This document shows, one piece after another, positions 8,253-16,439 of a stretch of 64,000 nucleotides of DNA; the first letter of the stretch is position 1; every line of letters starts with the position of its first letter. The translations under genes were made by a program, and so were the position numbers. The notes beneath the pieces were generated by a model that saw only the letters and a list, made by a program, of their open reading frames with translations, made no database searches and was not told the DNA's origin. The DNA comes from Streptomyces sp. HNM0574 (GTDB lineage Bacteria > Actinomycetota > Actinomycetes > Streptomycetales > Streptomycetaceae): NCBI RefSeq assembly GCF_012726235.1, contig NZ_JAASAH010000019.1, positions 1 to 64,000 of the forward strand, given 5' to 3'.

Positions 8253-9746
8253 TCAGACGGCGCGGCTGCTGGTGATGCGGAGGGCGTGGACGAGTTCGTG
8301 GATTCCGGTTCCCGAGGTCAGCAGATCGAGGCCGAGTACGGCCTCGGTGGTGCGGAGATGGGCGCGGACGGTGTTGCGGCTGATGCCCATCCGGTGCGCG
8401 GCCCGCTGGGCGTCGGCGTTCGCGTCGATCCAGGCCTGGAGTGTGCGGCGGTGCTGGGGCCGGAGAGGGCGCAGGAGGCTCCCCGCCCAGGCCGCGGCGG
8501 GTTCGACGCTCAGCAACTCCTCCAGGGGCGGGGGTGGTTGCTCGCCGTCGGGTTCGGGCCCGGTGAGCGAGTCGCTGAGCGCGAAGGCCAGATGGATCTC
8601 GGCGCGGGTGCGGACGTCGGTGAGGTCGAGGCCGAGGGCGTCTTCCACCTGGCCGATGTACGTGGTGACGGTGTTGCGGCTGAGGTTGAGCAGCCGGGCC
8701 ACGCCTGCGCGGGGCATGCTCAGGGAGAGGTGGGCGATGTCGGTGCTGGCCGGCGGGACCTGCGCCAGGGGCCGCAGTACGGCGCGTGCCCAGGCGAGGG
8801 CGGGCCGGTGGGGAAGGATGCCGTCCAGGGAGGTCTGGCCGTGGTGGAAGGCGACGCGGTCCGGGGTGGTGCGGGCGGCGGCCAGGGCGTGGTTGGCCTG
8901 GCTGTAGGCCTGGGCCGTCGAGCCGAGGGGCTGCGGGCCGCTGATGCCCAGCGCGTAGCGCGGATTGTCGCGGACGAGACGGCGCAGGGTCTGCTCCAGC
9001 CCGTGTGCCTTCCCGCTGCCGCCGCCCACTCCCGCGTCGTCGGGAATGAGGCAGATCAGGTGCTCCTTGAAGACGGGGCAGTGCACCAGCAGTCCCGGCC
9101 CGTGGTAGCCGGAGGGGTCCTGGTAGGCGCGGGCGATCCCATCCCGGTCGGCGGACGGGCAGCGCAGCAGGTGGATGCGCAGCCGGTCGGCGTCCAGCAG
9201 CGGCGGCACGGCGCCCGTGGTCATCCGGCGGGCCAGCAACGGGTCCCCCGCGAGCAGTGCGTGCAGCACGGCGAAGCGGACCTGGTGCGCCTTGTGCTGG
9301 TAGCCGCGCCAGGTTCTGTCGCGTGCGCCGGCGCTGCGCAGCAGTGCGACGACGCTGCCGGTGTGTGAAGCCAACACCACGGTCTCCGGGGAGGGTTGCG
9401 AAGCGCTGGCGAGGACCAGAACCGGCCGCGGCGGGTGCGACTCCAGCGCCTCGCAGCGTACGTGCCACTCCCCCGCGCTCGTCGCGGCCGCGGCCAGCTG
9501 CCCGCCGGCGATGCGTGCGAGCACCGGGGAGAGCGAGGCCAGCACTTCGCGGGGGAAGCCGGCGGTGGACGACTCCACGGTGTCCGCGTCGTCCGCGACC
9601 AGCGCGAGATGGGCGCCCGTCTGCCGCTGCAGCCCGTCCAGGACCTTCCCGACGTCCGGCTCACCCCCGTGCGCCATCTGGCTCCGCGCCTCCCGCAGCA
9701 GCTTGTCCAGCCGTCCGTCCCGCGACCGCGCCCCCGGTTCGCCCAC
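8253..9746 (-). CDS. PucR-like helix-turn-helix regulator
   Basis: A 497-aa cytoplasmic protein. The N-terminal half (about 35-150) looks like a GAF/sensor-type domain, followed by a GGDEF-like degenerate region (about 200-300, including YALGISGPQPL) as in CdaR/PucR proteins. Two HTH segments occur toward the C-terminus: GVARLLNLSRNTVTTYIGQVEDALGL and AQRAAHRMGISRNTVRAHLRTTEAVLGL, both with the 'SRNTV' recognition-helix pattern typical of PucR C-terminal domains; having two is notable. GTG 9746 follows AAGGGGGA. No effector or target is evident; it is a single gene ending at the shared terminator 8198-8238. Confidence 0.75.
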   Translation of the reverse strand: MGEPGARSRDGRLDKLLREARSQMAHGGEPDVGKVLDGLQRQTGAHLALVADDADTVESSTAGFPREVLASLSPVLARIAGGQLAAAATSAGEWHVRCEALESHPPRPVLVLASASQPSPETVVLASHTGSVVALLRSAGARDRTWRGYQHKAHQVRFAVLHALLAGDPLLARRMTTGAVPPLLDADRLRIHLLRCPSADRDGIARAYQDPSGYHGPGLLVHCPVFKEHLICLIPDDAGVGGGSGKAHGLEQTLRRLVRDNPRYALGISGPQPLGSTAQAYSQANHALAAARTTPDRVAFHHGQTSLDGILPHRPALAWARAVLRPLAQVPPASTDIAHLSLSMPRAGVARLLNLSRNTVTTYIGQVEDALGLDLTDVRTRAEIHLAFALSDSLTGPEPDGEQPPPPLEELLSVEPAAAWAGSLLRPLRPQHRRTLQAWIDANADAQRAAHRMGISRNTVRAHLRTTEAVLGLDLLTSGTGIHELVHALRITSSRAV

Positions 9747-9992
9747 GCCGCCATCCCCCTTGGTCGATGTGCCCTGTTCCTACCCTGCTGCGGCGTGAAC
9801 GCCGCATGGTGACGCCGACGCGCCCTTCACGGTCGCGTCGCTCCACCGCTCGCGTGGGCGGGCGGCCGGTGACCGGGGTGCCGGGCGGCGGACTCGACCG
9901 TGACGGGCGCCGTCGTGGGGGATGCGCGCCGCCACCGGCCTCCGGCGGGTGGCGAATGGCGCCAACAGCCGTGCCGGGCTGGGCCGTTCCGG

Positions 9993-10298
9993 CTACGTGC
10001 CGACGATGGCGCGCAGCGCGTCGATGTGGGCCCGGTACGCCGCGCGTCCTTGGCGGGTGAGTTTCAGCCACACCCGCTGCCGAGTGTCGCGCACGGCCTT
10101 GCGCTGCTCGATGTAACCGGCGTCCATGAGCACGGTCACGTGCTTGCTGAGCACGGACGCCGAGACGTCGAGCTGCTCCTGCACCACGGCGAACTCCGCC
10201 TCGCCCGCGGTGTCCAGGACCGCGCAGATGCGAAGCCGGTTGGGCGCGTGGATGGTGGCGTTGAAGCCGCTCATCGGGCTGCCGGTGCTCGCGCTCAC
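9993..10298 (-). CDS. winged-helix transcriptional regulator (HTH_34/MarR-like)
   Basis: A 101-aa DNA-binding protein. The fold is clear: NRLRICAVLDTAGEAEFAVVQEQLDVSASVLSKHVTVLMDAGYIEQRK spans helix-turn-helix and wing, as in the small HTH_34 family related to ArsR/MarR. Its GTG start (10298) overlaps the stop of the upstream membrane-protein gene by 4 bp, so both are made from one transcript. The three near-identical 19-bp operator-like repeats at the head of this operon (10784-10853) are the natural binding sites, giving autoregulation. Confidence 0.85.
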   Translation of the reverse strand: MSASTGSPMSGFNATIHAPNRLRICAVLDTAGEAEFAVVQEQLDVSASVLSKHVTVLMDAGYIEQRKAVRDTRQRVWLKLTRQGRAAYRAHIDALRAIVGT

Positions 10299-10792
10299 GA
10301 CGCCTTCCGGTGCAGGTGGACGAACCGGAGGTGGAAGGCGAGGGAGACGGCCGCCCCCACGGCAGCGGCGGCGAACAGCCACAGCGGCTGTCCGGTGTAC
10401 CGGAACGCGTAGCCGCTGCCCAGCACGAGCACCGGCAGTCCGACGATCGCCGGCAGTGTGACGTGCCGGGGCAGGACGTCCATGCGCAGCGCCACGCCCG
10501 TCCTGGCCCGCCAGCGCCTGCCCGCAACGGCGAAGAGCGCGAGGAAGACCGTCTCGCTCACGAACATGGTGACGGTCCACGCCCACTGCGGCATCAGCCA
10601 CTCGGGCTCGGCCAGCACACCACCCAGCGTGACCGGCAGGACGACGAGCATGGCGGTGGTGATCACGACGAACCACACCGGCCACGGCGTGGCGGACCGT
10701 GCGGCGACGGACGCGCGGACCCGGTCGGTACCGGCCAGGGCGGCACGCGCCTCCTCAGCCGATGGGCGGACAGCTTCCCCGTTGGTTTCCAT
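10295..10792 (-). CDS. four-helix integral membrane protein paired with the regulator
   Basis: A 165-aa protein with four hydrophobic helices (WPVWFVVITTAMLVVLPVTL, WAWTVTMFVSETVFLALFAVA, HVTLPAIVGLPVLVLGSGYAF, WLFAAAAVGAAVSLAFHL). Similar small membrane proteins are commonly encoded just upstream of HTH_34 regulators; the function is unknown, possibly sensing or export. ATG 10792 is chosen over TTG 10828 because the first residues then begin METNGEAV and match the hydrophilic leader of such proteins; note that this start codon lies inside operator copy 1. Confidence 0.7.
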   Translation of the reverse strand: METNGEAVRPSAEEARAALAGTDRVRASVAARSATPWPVWFVVITTAMLVVLPVTLGGVLAEPEWLMPQWAWTVTMFVSETVFLALFAVAGRRWRARTGVALRMDVLPRHVTLPAIVGLPVLVLGSGYAFRYTGQPLWLFAAAAVGAAVSLAFHLRFVHLHRKAS

Positions 10793-10853
10793 GCCGGAAA
10801 CTGTAGCGGCCGGTTTCCACACCGGCAAACGTAGAGTTTCCGTACCGGAAACT
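10784..10853. promoter_or_regulatory. three tandem 19-bp operator copies before the membrane-protein/regulator operon
   Basis: Copies at 10784-10802 (GGTTTCCATGCCGGAAACT), 10812-10830 (GGTTTCCACACCGGCAAAC) and 10835-10853 (AGTTTCCGTACCGGAAACT). The last is a perfect palindrome with 8-bp arms; the others share the GTTTCC...GGnAAC arms. Copy 1 covers the ATG of the membrane-protein gene, so binding would block both promoter and translation start. Confidence 0.75.
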
Positions 10854-11223
10854 GATGGTCCAACACCCGGGCAGGCCGACCGAGTTCACCACCGACCCTT
10901 CCCCCTCCGCGTGACCAGAGCCCGCTCCAGGCCGAGGACCGTGCCGAAAAGGTCGGTGTGCAGGGGAACTGGGTCACGCTCGCCCCGGGCCGGTCGGGTG
11001 CCTCCGAGGCCACGTGTGCACCGTGGAGCACGAGCGTGGGCGGCATCGACCGGGGCGGCCGGGCCGCCTGGGTCCGGGGGCCGGCATCAACTCGGCCGAG
11101 AGGAGGGGGGCTTCCGGTCTCGTCGCCGGTGACCGCGTCGGCGGGGATCGGTGGACTGAGGCGAGGGGAGCTCGCTACCGAGCGTCATCCCCAGCCCCGC
11201 CCGTACGTGAGCCCCCCACGCAC
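10854..11223. other. 370-bp region without a recognised gene
   Basis: Only low-quality frames on both strands; no RNA motif or repeat noticed. It separates the operator array from the PpiC terminator. Confidence 0.4.
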
Positions 11224-11269
11224 ACACCCGGGCGCCCGCCACATGGAGACATGGCGAGCGCCCGGGTGT
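11224..11269. terminator. terminator downstream of the prolyl isomerase gene
   Basis: Perfect 12-bp arms (11224-11235 ACACCCGGGCGC and 11258-11269) with a 22-base centre that can itself pair partly, just past the stop of the minus-strand gene at 11291. Confidence 0.8.
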
Positions 11270-11290
11270 CGTCTCAGGTGCGGGTCCTGA

Positions 11291-11572
11291 TCAGTCCTGC
11301 CGGCTGGTGACCTCGAGGAGGTGGTAGCCGAACTGGGTCTTCACGGGGCCCTGGACCTCGTTGACGGGCGCGCTGAAGACGACGGTGTCGAACTCGGGGA
11401 CCATCTGGCCGGGGCCGAAGGAGCCGAGCTCGCCGCCCTGGCGGCCGGAGGGGCAGGTGGAGTTGGCCTTCGCCAGCTCGGCGAAGTCCGCTCCGCCCTC
11501 GATCGCCGCCTTCAGCTCGGTCGCCTTGTCCTCGGAGGGGACGAGGATGTGCCGCGCGGTTGCCGTGGCCAT
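11291..11572 (-). CDS. parvulin-type (PpiC) peptidyl-prolyl cis-trans isomerase
   Basis: A 93-aa single-domain rotamase acting in the cytoplasm. It begins ATARHILVPSEDKATELKAAIEGGADFAELAKANSTCPSG and ends GPVKTQFGYHLLEVTSRQD, matching the E. coli PpiC (parvulin) pattern, including the two histidines (ARHIL, GYHLL) and the GGELGSFGPGQMVPEFD stretch of the active site. ATG 11572 follows AAAGGAG. Length equals the minimal family size. It is a single-gene unit with its own terminator. Confidence 0.92.
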   Translation of the reverse strand: MATATARHILVPSEDKATELKAAIEGGADFAELAKANSTCPSGRQGGELGSFGPGQMVPEFDTVVFSAPVNEVQGPVKTQFGYHLLEVTSRQD

Positions 11573-11818
11573 GGGGGTACTCCTTTGCATCGGAATGTGG
11601 ATCCCCCGAGACTCTCACGAACGCCGAACCGACACGCACCAGGGCAAGGGCTCACCGCCCGGCCCCCTGCCGGGACGGACAGCGCACCGGGTCGTGCGAC
11701 GGTCGGCCGGTCGCGTGCGCACGCCCCTCCCGCGGCCCGATGGCGGCTTGAACCCGGCTACGGGGGGCCGCGTGTACGGAACAACAAGCAGGCTGTCACC
11801 ACGAGTTCTCGCCACGCC

Positions 11819-13003
11819 CTACTTCGCAGCCCCCGCCCGCACCGGAACACGAAGCAGCCGCTCCGTCCCCCACACGGCCAGCGCGCAGCCCGCGAATCCG
11901 GCCCCGAGGAGGCTGGCGTACGACCAGCCGCCGGCGGTGAAGGCGGCGGTCGTCGTGGCCGCGCCGAGGGCGGAGCCGAGCGAGTAGAAGACCATGTAGC
12001 CGCCGATGACGGTGTCGGCACGGTCCGCGTACACGGCGGTGAGGTGGTGCTGATTGCTCACGTGCACGGCCTGGACGGCGAAGTCGAGGATCACGATGCC
12101 GAGGACGAGGAGCCACAGGGACCACGGCAGCTGCGCGATCGCCGCCCACGAGAGGACGAGCAGGACGAGGGCGAGACCCGTGACCGGAACGGCCCGCCCC
12201 GCGTCGGCCCACCGTCCCGCGCGTGCCGCGCCGAGCGCGCCGGAGAGTCCGACGAGGCCGAACAGTCCGATCCCGCTCTCGCCGAGCTGCCACGGCGGGC
12301 CCGCCAGCGGCAGGGACATCCCGCTCCACAGGGTCCCGAAGGACGCGAAGAGGAAGAACGCGATCAGTCCGCGCGTCAGCAGGGTGCGCTGCCCGAACAG
12401 TCCGCCGCCGAGCGCGAGGACGGCCCGCCCGTACCGGACGGACCGGCCGGGACGCATCTCCGCGGGCAGTACGGCGAGGACGAGGCCGGCGAGCCCGAGG
12501 GACAGCACCGCGAGCACCGCGTAGCAGCTCCGCCAGCCCCACACCTCGGCGAGCGAGCCGGTGACGACCCGCGAGCCCAGGATGCCGACGACGACGCCCG
12601 AGGTCACGACGCCGATGTTCCGGCCGCGTTCGGCGGGCGGCGAGACGGACACCGCGTACGCCACGGTGGTCTGCACCACGACCGCGAACAGCCCGGCCAC
12701 CGCCAGCCCCGCGAACGCCGTGCCCGGCCCCGACGCCGAGGCCGTCAGGGTCAGGCCCGTCGCGGTGACCGCCAGGTGCACGGCGATGAGCCGGCGCCGG
12801 TCGGCCACCGCATCGGCGAGCGGCACCAGCAGCACCAGCCCTGCCAGATAGCCGAGTTGGCCGGTCGCGACGATCCAGCCGGTGAGCCCCGGCGGCAGGC
12901 CGAGATCGCGTCCCATCACGTCGAGGACCGGCTGCGCGGCGTAGACGCCGGCCACCGCCACACCACAGACCACCGCGAGCAGTAACCGTCGCCACGCGTC
13001 CAT
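11819..13003 (-). CDS. MFS transporter of the drug-efflux type
   Basis: A 394-aa protein with 12 predicted membrane helices. The loop between helices 2 and 3 (VPLADAVADRRRLIAVH) fits the MFS signature GxLaDrxGRr, and the start with VAVAGVYAAQPVLDVMGRDLGL resembles arabinose/drug exporters of the YnfM/AraJ kind. The likely role is proton-coupled export of a small toxic molecule. ATG 13003 follows GGGGAG. It is transcribed divergently from the HxlR gene (13094) across a 90-bp gap with a perfect inverted repeat, so it is the probable target of that regulator. Confidence 0.85.
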   Translation of the reverse strand: MDAWRRLLLAVVCGVAVAGVYAAQPVLDVMGRDLGLPPGLTGWIVATGQLGYLAGLVLLVPLADAVADRRRLIAVHLAVTATGLTLTASASGPGTAFAGLAVAGLFAVVVQTTVAYAVSVSPPAERGRNIGVVTSGVVVGILGSRVVTGSLAEVWGWRSCYAVLAVLSLGLAGLVLAVLPAEMRPGRSVRYGRAVLALGGGLFGQRTLLTRGLIAFFLFASFGTLWSGMSLPLAGPPWQLGESGIGLFGLVGLSGALGAARAGRWADAGRAVPVTGLALVLLVLSWAAIAQLPWSLWLLVLGIVILDFAVQAVHVSNQHHLTAVYADRADTVIGGYMVFYSLGSALGAATTTAAFTAGGWSYASLLGAGFAGCALAVWGTERLLRVPVRAGAAK

Positions 13004-13011
13004 CCCGCTCC

Positions 13012-13040
13012 CCAATCAGTAGCGTATTGCAACTGATTGG
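13012..13040. promoter_or_regulatory. HxlR operator between MFS and HxlR genes
   Basis: CCAATCAGT (13012-13020), 11-bp spacer, ACTGATTGG (13032-13040): perfect 9-bp arms lying directly upstream of the MFS RBS. A further half-like element, ACCCATTGG, lies at 13076-13084 just before the hxlR RBS. Position and symmetry fit a dimer-binding HxlR site. Confidence 0.7.
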
Positions 13041-13093
13041 ACGCTACGGCATGCGGCATGATGGTTTCAATCCGCAACCCATTGGGAGGTGTC

Positions 13094-13552
13094 ATGCCAC
13101 GCCCGGCCGACCGCGTGCCGAACCCCGACTGGACCGACCCCGACTGCCCCGTCGCCCGCACCCTGGACCTCGTCGGCGACCGGTGGAGCCTGCTCGTGAT
13201 CCGCGACGCGATGGACGGGGCACGGGCGTTCACCGAGTTCCAGCGACGCACCGGCATCGCCCGCAACATCCTCACCGACCGCCTCCGCAAGCTCACCGCC
13301 CACGGACTCCTCGCCCAGCGCACCGCCCCCTCGGGCCGCCGCCAGGAGTACGTCCTCACCGACGCCGGCCGCGCCCTGTTCCCCGTGATCCTCACCCTGC
13401 GCCAGTGGGGAGAGCACCACGCCTTCACCCCCGACGAGCCCCACTCCACCCTCCTCGACCAACACGGCACCCCCGTACCGCAGTTCACCCCGACCGGCTC
13501 GGACGGGACACCGCTGGACGCGGAGACGACGCATGTGGAGAAGGCGCGGTAG
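13094..13552 (+). CDS. HxlR-family transcriptional regulator
   Basis: A 152-aa winged-helix protein. It shows the HxlR core: DPDCPVARTLDLVGDRWSLLVIRDAMDGARAFTEFQRRTGIARNILTDRLRKLTAHGLL, with the conserved early cysteine (about residue 19) and the GDRW motif, then wing residues RQEYVLTDAGRALFPVI. HxlR proteins respond to aldehydes, electrophiles or redox change through that cysteine. ATG 13094 follows GGGAGGT. The divergent MFS exporter is the likely regulated gene through the inverted repeat at 13012-13040. Confidence 0.9.
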   Translation: MPRPADRVPNPDWTDPDCPVARTLDLVGDRWSLLVIRDAMDGARAFTEFQRRTGIARNILTDRLRKLTAHGLLAQRTAPSGRRQEYVLTDAGRALFPVILTLRQWGEHHAFTPDEPHSTLLDQHGTPVPQFTPTGSDGTPLDAETTHVEKAR

Positions 13553-13750
13553 CCCGGTGGCAGGACGCCGGTGTCCCGGGCATCGGACCACCTGTGCGGC
13601 GCGCCCCCAGGGCGGGGCGATTCCTCGGGACACGACATGGCAGAGGTCTGCCGTGATCAGCGCCGGGGAGACAGGGCATCGCGCCAAGACGTCGGCCCGT
13701 GCCCGGCGTACGTCGTGATCAGTCCGTCGGAGCGGATTTAAAGTGGCCCG

Positions 13751-14101
13751 ATGCCGCTTGTCGAAGTTGTCCACGCGCCCGGTGTGGCCGAATCGAGCCT
13801 TCGCGAACTGGGGTCGGTGCTTCCGCACCTGGTGTCGAAGGCCGTGGAGTGTCCCGAGGAACCGTATGACGGGGCCTTGCGGCCGGGTGATGTGGAGATT
13901 CGTTTCCGAAAGCTCAGCCCGTTGGACCGCAGCGGCCTGGACGTGGTGATCGAGGTGAAGTCCAAGTGGTTCGAAAGCAGGGCCGCCAACCGGCAGGAAC
14001 GCGTGGACAGGCTTCACAAGGACATCAGGACCTCGACCGGGCTCCGCGATTTCGGCATCTACTTGTCGCTCCCGTCGGCCGCGTGGTCGCAGGGAGACTG
14101 A
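13751..14101 (+). CDS. small hypothetical protein, tautomerase-like fold possible
   Basis: A 116-aa soluble protein. After the initiator it starts with proline (MPLVEVVHAPGV), and later has DVEIRFRKLSPLDRSGLDVVIEVKSKWFESRAANRQERVDRLHKDI. A processed N-terminal proline plus a second beta strand before a long helix resembles tautomerase-superfamily enzymes such as 5-carboxymethyl-2-hydroxymuconate isomerase, but conserved arginines cannot be aligned with confidence by eye. It stands alone; no operon partner. Confidence 0.5.
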   Translation: MPLVEVVHAPGVAESSLRELGSVLPHLVSKAVECPEEPYDGALRPGDVEIRFRKLSPLDRSGLDVVIEVKSKWFESRAANRQERVDRLHKDIRTSTGLRDFGIYLSLPSAAWSQGD

Positions 14102-14186
14102 ACCGGCACCACAATGAGGTTCGCCCCGCTCGCCCTGACCTCCCCCTCCAGTACGTCCCTGGGTACGCTCCTCGGACGCTGAAGGA

Positions 14187-14504
14187 TCAGGTTGCGTCCG
14201 CGTCGATGCCCACAGCACCCACCGAGGTCAACGACCGCCCGAGGCTCCCGGTGAGGATGCGGGGGTGTCGGCGCCACCACCACAGGTCGGGGCCGGGGAG
14301 TCGGTGGAAGTGGGCGAGTGCTTGGCCGTCGTCGTCGACGGTCGAGGCCCGGTAGCGGTCGTCGAGGGCTTCGATCCGCAGGGTCCAGAGCTGGACGATG
14401 TGTTCGTCCAGCAGGAGCCAGGCTTCGTGCAGCCAGTTTCTGCAGCAGAGGTCCTTGGTGTACTCGTCGATGGTGTGCACCAGCGCGGCCCACGCCGCTG
14501 TCAT
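14187..14504 (-). CDS. small hypothetical helical protein
   Basis: A 105-aa protein of unknown function, mainly helical and Trp-rich (NWLHEAWLLLDEH, GPDLWWWRRHP). No signal peptide or membrane segment. Codon use and third-position GC are typical of a real gene, and competing frames are less protein-like. It lies between two plus-strand genes with no obvious operon partner. Confidence 0.5.
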   Translation of the reverse strand: MTAAWAALVHTIDEYTKDLCCRNWLHEAWLLLDEHIVQLWTLRIEALDDRYRASTVDDDGQALAHFHRLPGPDLWWWRRHPRILTGSLGRSLTSVGAVGIDADAT

Positions 14505-14663
14505 TCCGCTGACGGTGAATGCCGTTCGCCGGCCGCGCTGATGCAGCAGCTCTCACGCCGAATTCCCTTCCGGCGAGCGGGATTTACCCCCTGGCTTCGG
14601 AGCGCGGGACAGCGCGCACGTCCCCGGCCCGGCCGGGAAGACCACCGGCGCCCTCGAAGCTGC

Positions 14664-14694
14664 TTGACTCTCCCACCGAGGGAGAGTCGAAGGT
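14664..14694 (+). promoter_or_regulatory. MerR-type promoter/operator
   Basis: TTGACT (-35, 14664-14669) and GAAGGT (-10, 14689-14694) are separated by 19 bp, the over-long spacer of MerR-controlled promoters. Between them is a perfect 9-bp inverted repeat, GACTCTCCC (14666-14674) and GGGAGAGTC (14680-14688). The MerR gene starts 8 bp downstream, so this is autoregulation and the transcript is near-leaderless. Confidence 0.85.
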
Positions 14695-14701
14695 GGGGCG
14701 C

Positions 14702-16414
14702 ATGAGCAGCGACGACGCGTCGGGGCCGACGTGGAGCATCGGGGACGTGGCGCGGGAGGCCGGGCTGTCGGTGAAAGTGGTCCGGCACTGGTCGGATGTG
14801 GGCGTCGTGACGCCGGTCGGCCGGAGTGCCGGCGGCTATCGCCGGTACGACGCCGCCGGTCTGGCCCGGCTGCGCCTGGCCCGCACGCTGCGGGACCTGG
14901 GGATGGGGCTCGGTGAGATCCGGGACGCGCTGGACCGTGAGGACGGGCTCACCGAGGTCGCGGCCGCACACGTCGAGGCACTGGAGACGCAGATCCGACG
15001 GCTACGGGCCCACCAGGCCGTCCTGCGCACCGTCACCCGTCGCACCACGCACGAAGGACTCGCCCTGATGACGCGTACCGCCCACATGTACCCCGACGAG
15101 CGGCGCAGGCTCGTCCACGACTTCCTCACCGGCACGCTCGGCGATCTGGACGTCCCCCACTTCCGTGAGGGGCTCCTCGCGGCCGGGGCCTGCCTTCCGG
15201 ACGATCCCACCGACGAACAGGTGGAAGCGTGGCTGGAATTGGGCGAGTTGGTCGCCGGCGGGGAGTTGGGGCCCGCCATGCGGCGGCTCGCGGAGTACGC
15301 CGCCCGTCAGGGGAAGGGGGTGCGGGACGCCGCCGTGGCGGAGGAGATGCGCGCGCTCACCGACACCTGGACGGCGCGCGTCCGCGAGGCGGTGCGGACC
15401 GGCACGGCGGCCGACTCCCCCGCCGCCGACCAGGTGGTCGCCGACGTCATCGCCGCCTGGCTGCCCAGTCGCGCCAACTCGGCGCCCGGCGTGAGCACCG
15501 ACGACGCCGAGGCCCGCGCGCTCCTGCGCGAGCAGCTCACCGCCGCGGCCGAACCCGCCGTGGAACGCTTCTGGCACCTGCTGTGCGTCCTCGGCGGCCG
15601 CCCCGCACCCGCCGGGATCGCCGAGGAAGGACGGTGGCTCGTCACCGCCCTGCGCACCAACCCCGCGCCCGGCGCGCGCGACGCCCAGCTCGAAGCCCTG
15701 TACGCGGACGGCACCGACCCGTGGCCCGGCGGCGTCCTCGACGCGTTCACGCGCGTCCAGGACCGCGTCGCGGAACTCGTCCGCGCAACGACGCCCGGTC
15801 AGTTCGGTCTGCCGACCCCCTGCTCGGCCTGGACCGTACGCGATCTGCTCGACCACCTGGTCTGGGAAAACATCATCTGGGGCGGCCTGGCGCAGGGCTC
15901 CGCTCCCGACGGCGGACCCGACGAGGACCACCTCGGTGACGACCACATCGCCGCCTTCGAAACCGCCGCCGCCGAGGCCCGCGCCGCCTTCCTCCAACCG
16001 GGCCTGCTGGACCGCTCCTTCGGCCCCGCCCCGGGCCGCCGCCTGGTCGAACAGCTCCTCATCGAACTGCTCGTCCACGCCTGGGACCTCGCCACCGCCC
16101 TCGGCCACGACCCCGGCCTGGAGCCCAAAATCGCCCACGCGGCCCTCCCCGTCGTCCACGACATCTACGGCCCCCTCCCCCGCACCCCCGGCGGCTCCCT
16201 CGCCCCACCCCGGCCCGCCCCCGCCCACGCCCCGGCCCTGGACCAGGTGGCGGCGTTCCTCGGGCGGCGCGTCGGGGGGGGTGAGCGGGTTGGGGGGCCG
16301 CATACCGTACGGGCCCGAATGGGGCCTGTTCATGCGGGCTTCGAGGGAGCCGGCCCAATTCGCCGGCAAGCAGAGGGCCCACCACGCTCCCGTCCGAACC
16401 CCTGGGCCACGTAG
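14702..16414 (+). CDS. MerR regulator fused to a DinB/maleylpyruvate-isomerase-like domain
   Basis: Predicted 570 aa. Residues 5-120 are a MerR DNA-binding domain with its coiled coil (IGDVAREAGLSVKVVRHWSDVGVVTPVGRSAGGYRRYDAAGLARLRLARTL in fused segments). Residues about 140-340 are a helical region that may hold the effector. Residues about 355-525 match the TIGR03086/mycothiol-dependent isomerase fold (TPCSAWTVRDLLDHLVWEN, later ELLVHAWDLATALGHD with metal-binding histidines). The final ~50 residues after FLGRRVGGG look like run-on: an 8-G tract at 16274-16281 precedes them, and one extra G would end the protein at once (TGA at 16282). ATG 14702 sits directly behind its MerR promoter. Detoxification plus sensing in one chain is likely. 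Confidence 0.8.
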   Translation: MSSDDASGPTWSIGDVAREAGLSVKVVRHWSDVGVVTPVGRSAGGYRRYDAAGLARLRLARTLRDLGMGLGEIRDALDREDGLTEVAAAHVEALETQIRRLRAHQAVLRTVTRRTTHEGLALMTRTAHMYPDERRRLVHDFLTGTLGDLDVPHFREGLLAAGACLPDDPTDEQVEAWLELGELVAGGELGPAMRRLAEYAARQGKGVRDAAVAEEMRALTDTWTARVREAVRTGTAADSPAADQVVADVIAAWLPSRANSAPGVSTDDAEARALLREQLTAAAEPAVERFWHLLCVLGGRPAPAGIAEEGRWLVTALRTNPAPGARDAQLEALYADGTDPWPGGVLDAFTRVQDRVAELVRATTPGQFGLPTPCSAWTVRDLLDHLVWENIIWGGLAQGSAPDGGPDEDHLGDDHIAAFETAAAEARAAFLQPGLLDRSFGPAPGRRLVEQLLIELLVHAWDLATALGHDPGLEPKIAHAALPVVHDIYGPLPRTPGGSLAPPRPAPAHAPALDQVAAFLGRRVGGGERVGGPHTVRARMGPVHAGFEGAGPIRRQAEGPPRSRPNPWAT

Positions 16415-16439
16415 GCCACTTCACGCCCCAACCCGGGGC

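Noticed and set aside
10958-11310. Two short plus-strand frames in the gap before the PpiC terminator
   Set aside because: No RBS, no conserved pattern and overlap with the terminator hairpin.
11321-12985. 554-codon plus-strand frame opposite PpiC and MFS genes
   Set aside because: Low-complexity Arg/Gly/Glu sequence; shadow of the minus-strand genes.
13751-14101. Possible HpaF (CHMI) that would complete the homoprotocatechuate pathway
   Set aside because: N-terminal proline is suggestive, but the rest does not align by eye, there is no operator, and it lies 30 kb away.
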